This document shows, piece by piece, positions 33,990 to 44,880 of a DNA stretch of 64,000 nt. The translations under genes and the position numbers were made by a program. Position 1 is the first letter of the stretch, and every line of letters begins with the position of its first letter. Below the pieces are notes generated by a model. That model had not been told where the DNA came from and searched no databases. It worked only from the letters and a program-made list of their open reading frames with translations. This DNA comes from Cycas panzhihuaensis (lineage: Eukaryota; Cycadophyta). The DNA lies in the NCBI GenBank assembly GCA_023213395.1, contig CM041465.1, positions 123,077,741 to 123,141,740 on the forward strand, in the 5' to 3' direction.

Positions 33990-35133
33990 AAAAGTGAATA
34001 AGCATAGCCACAATGAACCTCAATATACTAGTGGATCTATCAACAGCATTTGATGAAGTGGTCCCAATTCTTTGAAGGTGTGCATGAGCAAATTGTGTTC
34101 TACCAAAAGCATCTTCAAAAGAAGTATTATCAACATTATATGCACCATGGCGCTATTGATAACTTGGTAGTTTGTTGGTGGCAGTTCTGTAATTTTTGGC
34201 ATAATGTCCTTTTCTATTACACCTTTGGCACACAATTGTTTGATTTCCAGTCCAAGTATTGGGTTGGTTGGATTGTCTCTGATTACTAGTTCTAGGTCCA
34301 GGTTGATTATTTTGGCCTTAGCCTTGAGACTATTTTTATTGGAGTTGAGGAGCCTATTGACTAAGAGGACATTGTCCTTATTGTCTACCTCTTCCTCTTC
34401 CACAAGAATTAACATCTCTATTAGAGTATTGACCTTAATTTTTGGTATAACAAAGATCTTCTTCCACTTCAAAAGCAGCATCAACTGGATCTGATGTAAT
34501 GGCAAAGTTGGTATCAAAGGTCTTATCAAATTCAATAAACTTATCAACAAGATCTTCAAAGTTTAGGGTCTTCAAACTGCTACTAGATTGAAGACTTCAC
34601 AATAGATTTTTATAATCTGGGATATGGAGATATGACTAAATCAAGAAAGCCCATGTAATGCATTGAGTTTTAAAATCTTTATCAATGGCTTTCTTGATTA
34701 GACGAAGGAGATTGATTGTCTCACTTGCATGTCTTTTCTACATTTTTAATTTGTTCATCTTCAGCACTAAGTGAATAAATTATAAGTCTGATTTAGTATC
34801 AAAGTTCTTCTTAAGAACTTCAAGAACTTTCCATGTTATATCATGTATAGCTTCATCAAAGAGATTATGCAAGGAATAATCAGTGATAAGTAGTATCCCT
34901 ACACAGATTTTATCATCATCAAGTTCCCATTAGCATTTAATTACAGCTTCAGTGGGAGCAATTGGAGCACCTCCTCATGAAGTAGCTATAGCTACAAAAG
35001 ATGGTGTAGGTTGTAAGTGATCTCTCCATAGACCTTCATACTTTGTAGCATTTCTGACATCAATGAACCACATGTCCCAATTTTCTTTCCTTTTTAGAAT
35101 GTAGTTCACATTTTGCTTGAATTGTTAAAACAT
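33990..35133 (-). pseudogene. Copia-1 gag
   Basis: The ATG at 35133 (MF, stop, QFKQNVNYIL) begins the UBN2-type gag, with NWDMWFIDVRNATKYEGLW and ALKKNFD-like segments (KVLEVLKKNFDTKSDL). A Gln/Asn/Gly-rich tail leads to the zinc knuckle CQRCNRKGHYAKNY near 34215. The fourth metal ligand is Tyr instead of Cys. Stops disrupt the frame, mostly at former Gln codons. Confidence 0.85.
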
Positions 35134-35301
35134 GATGTCTTTTTAGAAGGGAAGAAATGAACAAGGGACTATAAAAGTGATGGCAATAAATGACTAATCA
35201 CTATTTATAAATGGGAAATGTAATGAAGTAGTGTAGTAGAAGGAAGAAGAAGTGAGAATGGTTGCTCAAAGATGAAGGGAGCAACTTAGAGAAAAGTTAC
35301 C

Positions 35302-35424
35302 AACACTTGTGACAAATATTAACTTGACGCAATAGGAATATGAGAAGCACTATGATAAAAATTGGCCAATAACACTTGTAGCAAATATTAACCTAGTACA
35401 GCAAGAATATGAGAAGCACTATGA
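35302..35424. repeat. 69-bp-period tandem duplication in the Copia-1 leader
   Basis: AACACTTGT..CAAATATTAAC and AATATGAGAAGCACTATGAT occur in both copies (starting at 35302 and 35371), with about 55 bp aligned and several substitutions. Confidence 0.85.
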
Positions 35425-36306
35425 TTATGATTACACTATGGATCACATTTTACAAATAAGTAAGTGATCAATATACAAGATTGTAGGCCAATGTACAAGC
35501 TGACATCATTGGGTTTACACAACTTGAAACTCAAATGTAGGATGCGTGATCAACCCAATAACCTCTAACTTGTGTGCAACATGTAGTTGAGGTTGTTGAA
35601 GGGATGCCTAGGCTTCTAGTATAATTAAGTTGGACTTCCCCCGCGATACCGACAATTATGCTTGGTGATGAAATCCAAGTCACAACGGAGCCCAAGTACT
35701 CCCAATCCTCACCCACTTCACCAATGAGCATCTATATACCTCCTCTAAATAGTGGTACATGCATACCCATGGCTATGACGGATATTAGATCAGGTATATT
35801 TTAATCTTGTATTAAAGTTTCAGTTTTCCTGGTTGGTTATCAGGATGATCCCTGATTAAGGCACGATGGTATGGCTAACCAAACCTCACCAATATTCTGG
35901 TTTAGTCTAATCCCAACTTGAAATCTACACCTCCTTTATGGCATGGCATTCTGCCAACCAAGGTATCTCAATCTTGGCGAGTGTGTGAATAGGTACAAGA
36001 TGATAGAAAATAGCATACATCATGCATTCCTTTTAAGAAGAGTAAAAGGATTATCGGATTGCATCAAACGTATATTTAACTGAAAATAGAATGCTTGCCT
36101 GGAGTGCTTGCTTGAAGTGTCTTTAGAGTGCTTACTTTGAGTGATTTTAGAGTGCTGAAATGCAATGCTAATAAGTGAGTGAGGACACGGATATTACTAC
36201 GATCCGGTGTTTTTTCTCTCTCACTTTTACAATGGGCTTTTAAGCCTTATAAAAAGGAGGACGAAAATTTTTTCACTTTTTTTTGTTAATACAAAAGAAA
36301 GTAGTC

Positions 36307-36680
36307 TTCACTAAATCAACAATAACTTTCTCCCACGATGTCAAAATGGAATCAAGTTAGTTTTTCTGAAAACTAGACTCAGAGCTTTATATTCAGGAAG
36401 TGGAATCAAGTCCAAATAAGTTCTGGAAAGTTTTTGGCAGCCCTGCAAATTTAGGAAATTATATTTTTCTAGAATTCTTACTAAAACTAAATGTTGTTCA
36501 CTAAAGCGGTAATAACTTCCTCATACGACATCGAAATTAGGTGTTGATTTCTGTGCTAGAAAGTAGACGCAGAGCCTAATCTTTGACAATTGGAATCATA
36601 TAAATTTGATCTCTGCAGAAGATTTTGTAGACATGTGAAGTTCAGCAATCAAATTATATTTCTATAGAAATTTCAGCTTG
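36307..36680. repeat. diverged direct repeat of about 190 bp in the Copia-1 leader
   Basis: Both halves carry in order TTCACTAAA, AATAACTT.CTC, ACGA..TC, CTAGA, AGA CGCAGAGC-like words, TGGAATCA, CTG.A..A and AAATTATAT(A/T)T. The identity is low but the order is preserved. Confidence 0.55.
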
Positions 36681-37142
36681 CTAATATCTCATTAACACAT
36701 AATACCATATGAAATTTCCATCATTTTTTTATCATTAGGATCCTAATATGGGCAAGGTGAGAGCATACAATGATGGATATTTTAAATAGTTCAAAATTCT
36801 TTTAAAAATTTGGTAAAACCTCCCCTTACAATCATTCTTCTAAATGCTGAAATTTTTTTTACAGCATTTACCCTTGTTAAATAGACAAAAAAGGGAAAAG
36901 AAAAAGAAGAATGAAATAGCATGAATGGCCACCAAAGGATTGGAATCCTTTGCCCTTACAACTCCTTGTATTATGCTTCCAAACCTGCAAAAGAGAAAGG
37001 AAAAGTAAATAATATAAAATATGCTATCATAATAACTTGAAAATATTTCTGAATTTACTTTCACAATCTTCTTCACCACATGGATTGTGGGGGAGAAGGA
37101 AGTGATGGCTCCAAGTGTAAGTAAGGAATATGAAGGAAGCAA

Positions 37143-37154
37143 GCTCTGATACCA
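37143..37154 (-). promoter_or_regulatory. Copia-1 primer-binding site
   Basis: The minus strand reads TGGTATCAGAGC, a perfect initiator Met-tRNA PBS, two bases inside the 5' LTR. Confidence 0.95.
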
Positions 37155-37156
37155 CA

Positions 37157-37454
37157 TGAAAAGAGTGGATCTATCCTTCATCTCCATGCACTAAACACAA
37201 AGGCAAATATGGGAGCAAGAGAGACTTGAGATAAAGAAAGTAACTCTCACAAAATGGGGAGGTAAGAATGAATCTCCTCCATTGAGCTTTTACTTTTATA
37301 TTGAGAGAGGGAGCATTAGAGTTAGGTGAAATGAAATTACACATAATGCACATGAAAGTGCATTTCACTTAAGTGATCTAATTTAAAGTTCACTTAAGAT
37401 CCTTTTTCAAAATAATCAACTAATGTAATGACCTTGTGTCATTAACCCTTTTCA
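37157..37454 (-). repeat. Copia-1 5' LTR (right)
   Basis: It runs from TGAAAAGAGTGG to AACCCTTTTCA, 298 bp. It would drive transcription leftward. Confidence 0.95.
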
Positions 37455-37581
37455 AACTTATCATAACTAAGTTCTAAATTTGTAAAATAAAAGGACAATA
37501 AGTAAAGGTGGATATTTTACATTTTTATAAATAAACTATTAAGTGGGAATTACATATGTATAACTACAAATATGTAAAAGG
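37455..37581 (+). repeat. Gypsy-E 5' LTR, segment 2, with flanking target duplications
   Basis: This is the short stretch of Gypsy-E LTR between Copia-1 and Copia-2. It starts with AACTT (Copia-1 duplication) and ends with AAAGG (Copia-2 duplication, 37577-37581). It matches about 57050-57180 of the 3' LTR, including ACTAAGTTCTAAA and AAGTGG.AATTACA.ATGTAT. Confidence 0.85.
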
Positions 37582-37966
37582 TGAAGGCTAAAAATTAGTT
37601 TTAGTATCAACTTAGGTTCAAGTCCCACACATATACAAATAACACATAATAATAAAAGATGGAGAGTGAATTACTCAAAACTCTAATGTAGCGATAGCTT
37701 AATCTCCAAAAAGATCATATATTATATTATATGTAATATCTCATATATATATAAAAGCTAAAAGTTGCATGAGGCACGAAAGAATAGTAAATGGTTAATC
37801 ATGCAAGGTGACAGAACCTTGCATGATTAAAGTAAATCTATACAATTACAATATTATGAGCGAAATACATCCCACACATATAGGCTCATAACTTATATTA
37901 TCCCTTAACCCTTTCATGAATATAATACCCTAATATAAAATAACAAAATAACTTTACAATCTATCA
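37582..37966 (-). repeat. Copia-2 3' LTR (left)
   Basis: It begins TGAAGGCTAAAAATTAG and ends CAATCTATCA. It matches 48628-49011, including GATGGAGAGTGAATTACTC, AAAAAGATCATATATTA and CTTAACCCTTTCATGAAT. Confidence 0.9.
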
Positions 37967-37980
37967 CCCTCCTTTAATAA
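37967..37980 (-). promoter_or_regulatory. Copia-2 polypurine tract
   Basis: The minus strand reads TTATTAAAGGAGGG immediately before the 3' LTR. Confidence 0.75.
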
Positions 37981-37984
37981 TGAA

Positions 37985-38770
37985 CTCATTAATTATGACA
38001 CTAAGGCTAAGTTAAAACCTTTCAAATTTGTCATGAGAAAGTGCCTTTATGAAGATGTCTATAATCTAATCATCAATTGGCTTATAGACCAAATCTACTT
38101 CACCATCTTAAACATGCTCCTTAATGAAGTGATGGTGCACCTTGTTGTATTTTATCCTAGCATGGAACATTGGATTCTTAGTTAATTTACGAACACTCTA
38201 ATTATTGCAAAATAGTAGATTAGCTTAAGTTCGCTGATTCTAAGCTTTTCAAGAACCTTTCTAAGCTTGATAGCCTCAACACCTATACTAATAGTGACTT
38301 TATACTCAACTTCAGTTGAAGATAAAGTGACATTAAGCTATTTTTTGCAACACCATGAAATTGAGGCAGAACCTAGGTTAAAGCAGTAGTCTAAGGTTGA
38401 TCTACAATTATCTTTGCATCTAGCCCAATCTATATTTGCATAACCTATCAATAAAGAATTATCCATATGATGGTAGTCATGTCTAAATTAGAGAGTATCC
38501 CAAAGATATCTAAGGATACTCATTGCTATTTTTTAATGTGAAGTCTTGGGCAATGTCATAAACCTTGAGTAGATCCTAATAACATACGTAATATTAGATC
38601 GAGTATGAGTGAGGTAAATTGATTTCCCTATAAGTCGTCTATACAACGTAGGATCTATAGGTTTACCATGCTCATCAATGTCTATTTTTAATCCTATCTC
38701 TATAGGAGTTAGCAATGGTTTATATTCTTCCATCCTAAAATTTTGAAGGATTTCTTTTATATATTTAGGC
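37985..38770 (-). pseudogene. Copia-2 RNase H region
   Basis: The frame MEEYKPLLTPIEIGLKID (from 38733), then DPTLYRRLIGKSIYLTHTRS, MSILRYLWDT, LGSASISW and LSSTEVEYK matches the copia pre-RNase H and RNase H order. The Glu of STEVEY is present. The C-terminal part is too decayed to follow. Confidence 0.85.
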
Positions 38771-39560
38771 TATAAGAGGAAGATATTGCCTAGTTGCTAT
38801 TAAACTTTCATTCTAAGAAAGTAATAAAGCAACTTAAGGTTAGTCATCACAAAATTGTTGTTTAGTTCTCCTTTGAGATATATAATCTACTTTATGTCAT
38901 TATTAGTTATTAATAAATCATTAATGTAAAGTACAACTAGAGTGATAAAATAATCATAGATTTTGATATATAAATTTGGATTTGAATATGAGTGTATAAG
39001 TCCATGCTTTTGAAAGTATTTATTAATTTTTACATATTAAGCATGGGGTGATTGCTTAAGGCAATAAAGAGTGTTTTTTAACTTGCAAGCTAGGTGTTCT
39101 TTTCTATGAATAACAAAGTTAAGAGGTTGATTTAAATATATTTCCTCCTACAGATCACTATTCAAAAAGGCATTTTTATACCTATTTGATAAGTAGGCCA
39201 ATTAAATTGAGCTACTAGAGCCAAAATAAGCCTAATAGTGGTTATGTTGGAACTTGTGTAAATGTGTAATCATAGTCAACACATTCAATCTATTTAAGAC
39301 CTTTGGCAACCAAACATACTTTATACCACTGAATGGAGCCATCCACATGAAATTTTATTTTATATATCCATCTACAATCAGTAGGCTTCTTTCCTTTAGG
39401 TAGCTCAACTAACTCCCATATATCATTTTATAAAATATAGTTTATCTCTTCGTTCATAGTTACTTGCCACTTTTGATCTACATCTTCTTCAAAAGTGGTT
39501 ATTTGAGGAGTTGATAACATTTTTGCCATTAGGGTAAAGTTGATATATAACTTATATTTA
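38771..39560 (-). pseudogene. Copia-2 reverse transcriptase
   Basis: The active-site region reads LVLYINDLLITNNDI near 38935: YVDD is now YIND, with the first Asp changed to Asn. It is followed by YFLRMKV and YIKEILQNFRMEEY. Upstream fragments match the WKAAMNEE-type start (MNEEINYIL) near 39440. Confidence 0.82.
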
Positions 39561-40990
39561 GATTACCTCTTTATTTGTTATGGTGGTAAAGGAGCAGAAG
39601 AGATTGTTTGTAAAGACCATTTAGGAAGCTACTTTGAAGTAGCTTTATCTTAGTTGTTTTTTATAGGACTAATTGAAGTAGATATTGATGTAGAGACATG
39701 CAGTACAAATAATATACCAAGAGTATATGATAATGAAGGAGGCAATTGTTTAACAAGAACATTTTGAGAAGGAGGAGGAGTAGTTGGTGCTTCTTTAGAT
39801 TGATCATTAGAAAATGAGATTTAAGTGATATCCAAGTCCTATTTCTCTTATGAAAATATGACACCTTGAGATATGTATATTTACTTAGTGGTATGATCAT
39901 ATAATTTATATGCTTCGTTGATAACCAATAAAGATATATTTCTTTCTTTTATCATCTAACCTTTTTCTTTATTCTTTCGATAAGGACATATATGTTATAT
40001 AACCAAAAGTGTGCAAATATAAGACCATGGGCTCTTGATCTGACCAAGCCTCATCGAGAATAATATTTAGTACTACCTTAGTTAGACTTTAATTTATAAG
40101 ATAAGTAAATGTATTAAGGGCTTCAACCTGGAATTAAAGTCCTAAATTCTTAGTGGCAAGCATGCCTTTGCCTTTACTAAGCAAGTTCTAATTCATTCTC
40201 TCAGTAACTCTATTTTATTTAGGTGTATAAGAGGTAGAAAATTGTTATTTAATACCATTATCCTTACAAAATTAGGTGGATTTATTTCATGTATATTCAC
40301 CTCCATTACCATAATAAAAGATTTTAATTAGCTTTCTAAATTTTAGTTTAGTGCCATGCTTAAATTATTTGAATTTATTAAATGCTTTTGACTTATGCTT
40401 TAAAAAATAGACCTAAATTTTTTTAGAATAATCATTAATGAATGTAATAAAATATTGATAGCCTCTAAAGGATGTGTGTGACATGGGTCCATAAATATTT
40501 GAATGTACTGGGCCTAAAGGTCTCTTGGTATACTAAGCTCTTCCATCTAACTTAAATGGAGCATGATGATATTTACTCCTAACATAAGCCTTACAAATAT
40601 ATTTTGTCTACTTTATATTATATATATCATGCACCATATTTATTTATAAAGTAGATGGAGGTTATTCATGTTTAAATGACCTAGGCATTGATGCCATAAT
40701 TGGTCTTTTGAGAGTCTTTATAAAATAAATATTTTTGAAGCAAGTTGTTCACATGTATTTAGTTGAAACAAAAGTATCAGAAGTAGAAACTAAGTTACTA
40801 TAAGAACCAGATTCATGTGATAAGATTAAAGGTCTAGTTACTATACCAAGCTTATATAATCCCTGATCTTCATATCCTGAGGTAATTAGGTTGCCATTTA
40901 TATTTATAATTAGGAATTTTTAAAGATAACTAAATAAAACATCAAAGTTTTGCTTATTTATCTAGCTAACAGATAATAGGTCATGTGTCA
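39561..40990 (-). pseudogene. Copia-2 integrase remnant and linker
   Basis: Fragments such as MVMEVNIHE (GNGGEYT equivalent) near 40300, YICTLLVI and YRKNKEK on the minus strand, and the general position between protease and RT, identify this as integrase. Stops are dense and no complete catalytic triad can be read. Confidence 0.65.
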
Positions 40991-42137
40991 TGTTAGGTAT
41001 ATAACAAATATTATTAAGATGATGTGGAGTATTCCAATTCTTTAATGAAATAGAGACATTGTTAATCTTGGCAACCTCTAAAATAACATCATCTCTAAAA
41101 GTAACTAATTGGTCCTACACAAGTCCTATATCTGTAAGAAGTTCTTTAGAACTCATCATATGTCAAGAGGTACCTAAATTGATCAACCGCAATATATTAA
41201 AATGTTGAGTTATTAATGTGATAAAGAAGAGATTTTATGAGTTAACTATGTAGCGACCTTGATTCTAATTCTGTCTTTGGTTGTGATTCATATTGTACTA
41301 GTTGCCTTAAGGAGCATTTTGATTTTATCTCCTTGATCCTTGATAGTTAGTTTGATTTTGCCTTTGTGGTCCTTGGTAATTACCGCATCCATAATTCTGA
41401 TTACCTCGCATGGTAGGGTGCTTCCAAAATTGTTGTTGTTGAAGGCCATCTCTCTTTTTCTTATAATCAAGTGTAATATATCTAGGTTTGCCATAGTAGT
41501 AACAAATAACCTAAGTAGTATATAGTGGTTGAGCCTAACATTAATAGTATGGCTATTGGTTCAAATTCATTGAACAACATTATTAGGTCAAATGTAGATG
41601 TTGTTATCTTCCTCTATGATGGGGTGTAAATACTGTTATAGAAAAGGAGGCACTTGGATTCTCTGATCTATTTAGAATGTATTCCTTTTAAAGTAGTAGA
41701 CCCTCAAATATGTTAAAGTCAATAACAACAAGTCAATCTATATGAGATAGATAAGATATAAGGGAATTATATCTAAGTGGTAAAACATTTACTATATAGG
41801 ACATGAGATCACTATCATCTAGTGGCTGATCTAAAATTGCTAACTGATTCTTAATCATTTTGATCTAAGTCAAGTGGGTTGCAATAGATTGTGTAAATGG
41901 AGTAGACTAGAGTTGGGCTTTAATCATAATGGCCCTGGTATTATCTTTCCTCTCATATAGTGTACAAATTACATTCCGAGCATCAACAAAGGTAAAGACT
42001 TGTTTAATGTTTTGATCAACATTATCTTCATAGGACAAATGTAAAAAGAAAAGGGCAACTTCATCAAATTATGTAAAGGTAGTTACAATATTAGGATTAG
42101 GAGGAATGACAATGTGAGGATTATTAGGATTTTGGGT
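40991..42137 (-). pseudogene. Copia-2 gag (3' part) and protease
   Basis: Gag reads IVIPPNPNIVTTFT, then FTFVDARNVICTLYERK, LDQPLDDSDLMSYIVNVLP and a degraded knuckle ICYYYGKPRYITLDY near 41500. A Gln/Asn-rich tail follows. The protease motif is altered: the usual DSGAS reads NLGTS (Asn codon at plus-strand 41178-41180), followed by a stop and HMMSSKELLTD. Copia-3 cuts the gag N-terminus at 42142. Confidence 0.8.
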
Positions 42138-42142
42138 GGTAA
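42138..42142. repeat. Copia-3 target-site duplication, left copy
   Basis: GGTAA precedes the left LTR and matches 46523-46527. Confidence 0.9.
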
Positions 42143-42454
42143 TAAAAGAATGATGGATCTAGGAAATAAATCACTCGCATGCACACAATGGCAATGGAGA
42201 ATGAAAAAGAGATGAAACAAGATATGAGAGCAAGCTTGGAGGTGAGAATGAATAATTACTTACTCCTTGAGATTTTGCCTTTTATTATTGAGGGTGAGCA
42301 TTAGGGTTAGGATTTTCCCGCCTGATGACATGAACCCAAAATTACATCTAAATATACTTAAAGTGTATTTCATTAAGAAACTAATGCTAATCAATATATC
42401 CTAAGGTCATATAATTAATCTACATAAATGAACTTAATACATTAACCTCTTTCA
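42143..42454 (-). repeat. Copia-3 3' LTR (left)
   Basis: It begins TAAAAGAATGATGG (TG mutated to TA) and ends CCTCTTTCA, 312 bp, colinear with 46211-46522. Confidence 0.92.
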
Positions 42455-42470
42455 ATCCCTCCTTTAATGG
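42455..42470 (-). promoter_or_regulatory. Copia-3 polypurine tract
   Basis: The minus strand reads ATTAAAGGAGGGAT directly before the 3' LTR. Confidence 0.75.
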
Positions 42471-42768
42471 TGGAAGGTTATTTTTGAGAAAATCTATTCT
42501 ATGAGGTCTTCATTTGAGCCTCATTATTACATTGAAATTCTAAATGACACTTTTGTAGGAAAACCCTTATGGGAAATAAAAACCTATGGACTTTCTAAGA
42601 TTTATATCCCTTTTATAAATCAAAATGGCTAAGGTGGCTCTTTAATGTAGTGTGATAGCCAAGCAACTTAAATGTGTAGCTTAATCTGCCAAGTCTCTAT
42701 ATACCGTTTGGTCATCCCTTATGCCCTTTTGGGTTTTCATAGGTTCCGATTTTCTAAAACTAATACAA

Positions 42769-42872
42769 CCCTTATCCTTTCATGCCCACATGGGATTTTC
42801 ACAAATAACATAAAGGAAATACTTACTCTTATTCTTCCACACCCACAAGGGGTTTTCACGAAGAAAATAAAG
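42769..42872 (-). repeat. 57-bp-period duplication in the Copia-3 3' region
   Basis: Two copies contain CTTATCCTTTC or CTTATTCTTCC followed by CCCACA..GG.TTTTCAC. The position and period are the same as at 30486-30589 in Copia-1, although the LTRs of the two families are not alike. Confidence 0.8.
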
Positions 42873-42943
42873 TATGATGATCCTATTGACATCTTCTTTG
42901 ATCAGTCGAAAATGGAGGCCCTAAAGCCAAGCTGCCTTTAGAA

Positions 42944-43642
42944 CTATTCAAACTTTACCTTTTCCAACTGTTTGGTGAAGATATTAGCCACTTGATCTAT
43001 TGTAGGGCAGTATTCCAGTTGAATTATGATGTCATAAATAAGTTCTCTAATCCTATAGAGTTTCATACTTATGTATTTGGTACGATTGTAAAATATAGGA
43101 TTTTTCACAATGTAGATTACTGATTGATTATCTACATGAAGACACGTAGGACTTATTTGGGTGATATTCAATGTTTCTAATAATTTTCTCAGCCATATCA
43201 CCTCTTTAATGGTCTTAGAAGCAACAATGTATTCAGCTTCAGCAATTGAATCTGCAACTATCTTCTGTCGTTTGGATCTCCATGATATTGGTGTTGTTCT
43301 AAGAAACGTTGTGTACCCAGACATAGATCTTCCTGTATCTTTATCTCCTACAAAGTCTGAGTCTATGTATGTAGAAAGTTTGAAGTCTGAATTAGGTTTA
43401 TACAATAGACCATATTTGTTGGTCATCTTAAGGTATCTCAACACTCGTACTATTCCCTGCCAATGATTCTGCTTAGGATTTGTCATGTAATAAGCAAGAA
43501 TATTGACAGAGTGTGCCATATCTAGCCTTGTATTGGTAGTGTAGATGAGACTATCTACAAGTTTCCTGTAGAGTGTTGTATATGCCTCCCTAGTGTCACC
43601 TTCAACTAAGAGTTTGGAATTAGGGTCCATAGGTAAAATCAT
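42944..43642 (-). pseudogene. Copia-3 RNase H domain
   Basis: This is the longest open frame in the window (232 codons). It reads MILPMDPNSKLL, TTLYRKLVDSLIYTTNTRLD, VLRYLKMTNKYG, YIDSDFVGDKDTGRSMSG, TPISWRS, VADSIAEAEY, IKEVIWLRKLL, HVDNQSVI and VANIFTKQLEKVKFE. The catalytic residues Asp (YIDSD), Glu (AEAEY) and Asp (VDNQS) are present. The domain is thus intact over its whole length, unlike the rest of the element. Confidence 0.93.
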
Positions 43643-44540
43643 TGGTTGAGCATCTTTTAACTGAAACTTTGTTAGAAGATCATTGATGTATTTTTCTTAA
43701 GAGAGGAAATTTGTTCCATTCTTTTATGTTACTTCAATTCCCAAGTAATATTTCATCAAACCAAGGTCAGACAATTTGAACGTTTTACTAAGGTCCTTTT
43801 CACCGGCTTATTGCACATTCCTTTGTTACAGATTACTAGCATGTCGTCCACAAAGATTATGAGATACGTGACTTTACCCTTATGGTGCTTAATGAACAAT
43901 GTTGCATCAATATCTTGTAGTCACAAAGCTCGTATCTAAGTTGCCTCATTTTTTCAGACAACTTCATAAACGAAGCACGAGGGGCTTATTTAAGGTCGTA
44001 CAAGGACTTTCTGAGCATGCAAACCTTATGCTCTTGACCTTCAATCTCATATCCTGCTGGCTAAGCCATGTAAATTTCTTCTTCAAGATCTCCATTGAGA
44101 AATGTGGTCTTAATATCGAGTTGGTGGATTTTCTAACCTTGTTGAGCTGCCAAGGCCACAAGAGTTCTAATTGTAGGCCACTTGGTTATAGGTGCAAAGA
44201 CTTCAGTGTAGTCGATGCCTTCCCTTTGTGTAAATCCTTTATCTACCAATATCTCCTTGTGTTTTTCAGGGGTGCCATCTGATCTATATTTATTTTTGAA
44301 CATTCATTTATTTTGAACTACCTTTCTACCAAGTGGTAGATCAACGAGCTTATATGTTTCGTTCTTGATAAGAGATTGGTTCAATCTCTGTATATAATAA
44401 TTCCTGCATCCTTGCTCTATGGACACTTCAAGTGCCAGTTCTACCCACCTCATATAGTCGTATGTCCTTATTAAGTTAACGGGCTTCTTGAGATCCTCGA
44501 GTTGGGAATGAGGTCCTCATTTCCTCAACTTCTTAGTTCT
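43643..44540 (-). pseudogene. Copia-3 reverse transcriptase
   Basis: The active site FVDD is intact at plus-strand 43853-43864, within a frame reading IIFVDDM. Upstream, fragments around 44000-44330 parallel Copia-1 (a frame-shifted SFMKLSEKM, VYMAQ, and KNKYRSDGTPEKHK). Stops and at least one frameshift are present. Confidence 0.85.
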
Positions 44541-44880
44541 CATCTTATTTATTAAAATGATTATTTTGTGAGGAGGATGTTAATGTGCTTGAGGAAGATG
44601 GTCCTTCTACTACTATTTTTCTTTTTTTTATTGAAGGTAGAGAGGATGGTTCTTCTATAATGGTTTTACCTTTATTAACTCTATTATCTTCAAAGGATGG
44701 TGCTAGATGTGTATTCAACAGTTCAAAGTTATAATTTGTATCCTCTGAGGCTCTATTGTTAACTTCCAATATTTGGAGTAATTTATGTCTGCCCCCCCCC
44801 CCCCCTCCCAAATTTTGGAATCTGGACATCATACTTGATCACGTGATTATAGCGATGTTAGGGTACTTTGGATTCCAGTT
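44541..44880 (-). pseudogene. Copia-3 linker with expanded Gly run
   Basis: The frame MMSRFQNLGGGGGGRHKLLQ, then NNRASEDTNYN and a Ser-rich tail match the Copia-1 linker. The Gly run comes from a C14 tract on the plus strand (about 44792-44805). Confidence 0.75.

Larger units (their letters stand above)
35134..37142 (-). other. Copia-1 leader, 2 kb, with internal repeats
   Basis: This long stretch between PBS and gag has no recognised coding domain. It contains a 69-bp-period duplication (35302-35424), clustered AGTGCTT words near 36085-36150, and two diverged copies of a unit of about 190 bp (36307-36490 and 36497-36680). Most copia leaders are a few hundred bases or less, so this one is long. 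Confidence 0.7.
29891..37454 (-). mobile_element. Copia-1, complete Ty1/copia element with dead ORF
   Basis: This 7.56-kb element lies on the minus strand. It has two 298-bp LTRs with TG and CA ends, a perfect PBS, a polypurine tract and AACTT target duplications. Domain order is gag, protease, integrase, RT, RNase H. By eye the LTRs differ at about 17 of 298 positions, the closest pair in the window. A leader of about 2 kb separates the PBS from gag. Stops and two lost integrase aspartates make it non-functional. Confidence 0.95.

Noticed and set aside
34020-34559. 179-codon minus-strand frame rich in Leu and Ile
   Set aside because: It overlaps Copia-1 gag in another frame; the gag frame carries the zinc knuckle CQRCNRKGH.
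43899-44282. 127-codon plus-strand frame
   Set aside because: Antisense to the Copia-3 RT, which has the FVDD box on the minus strand.
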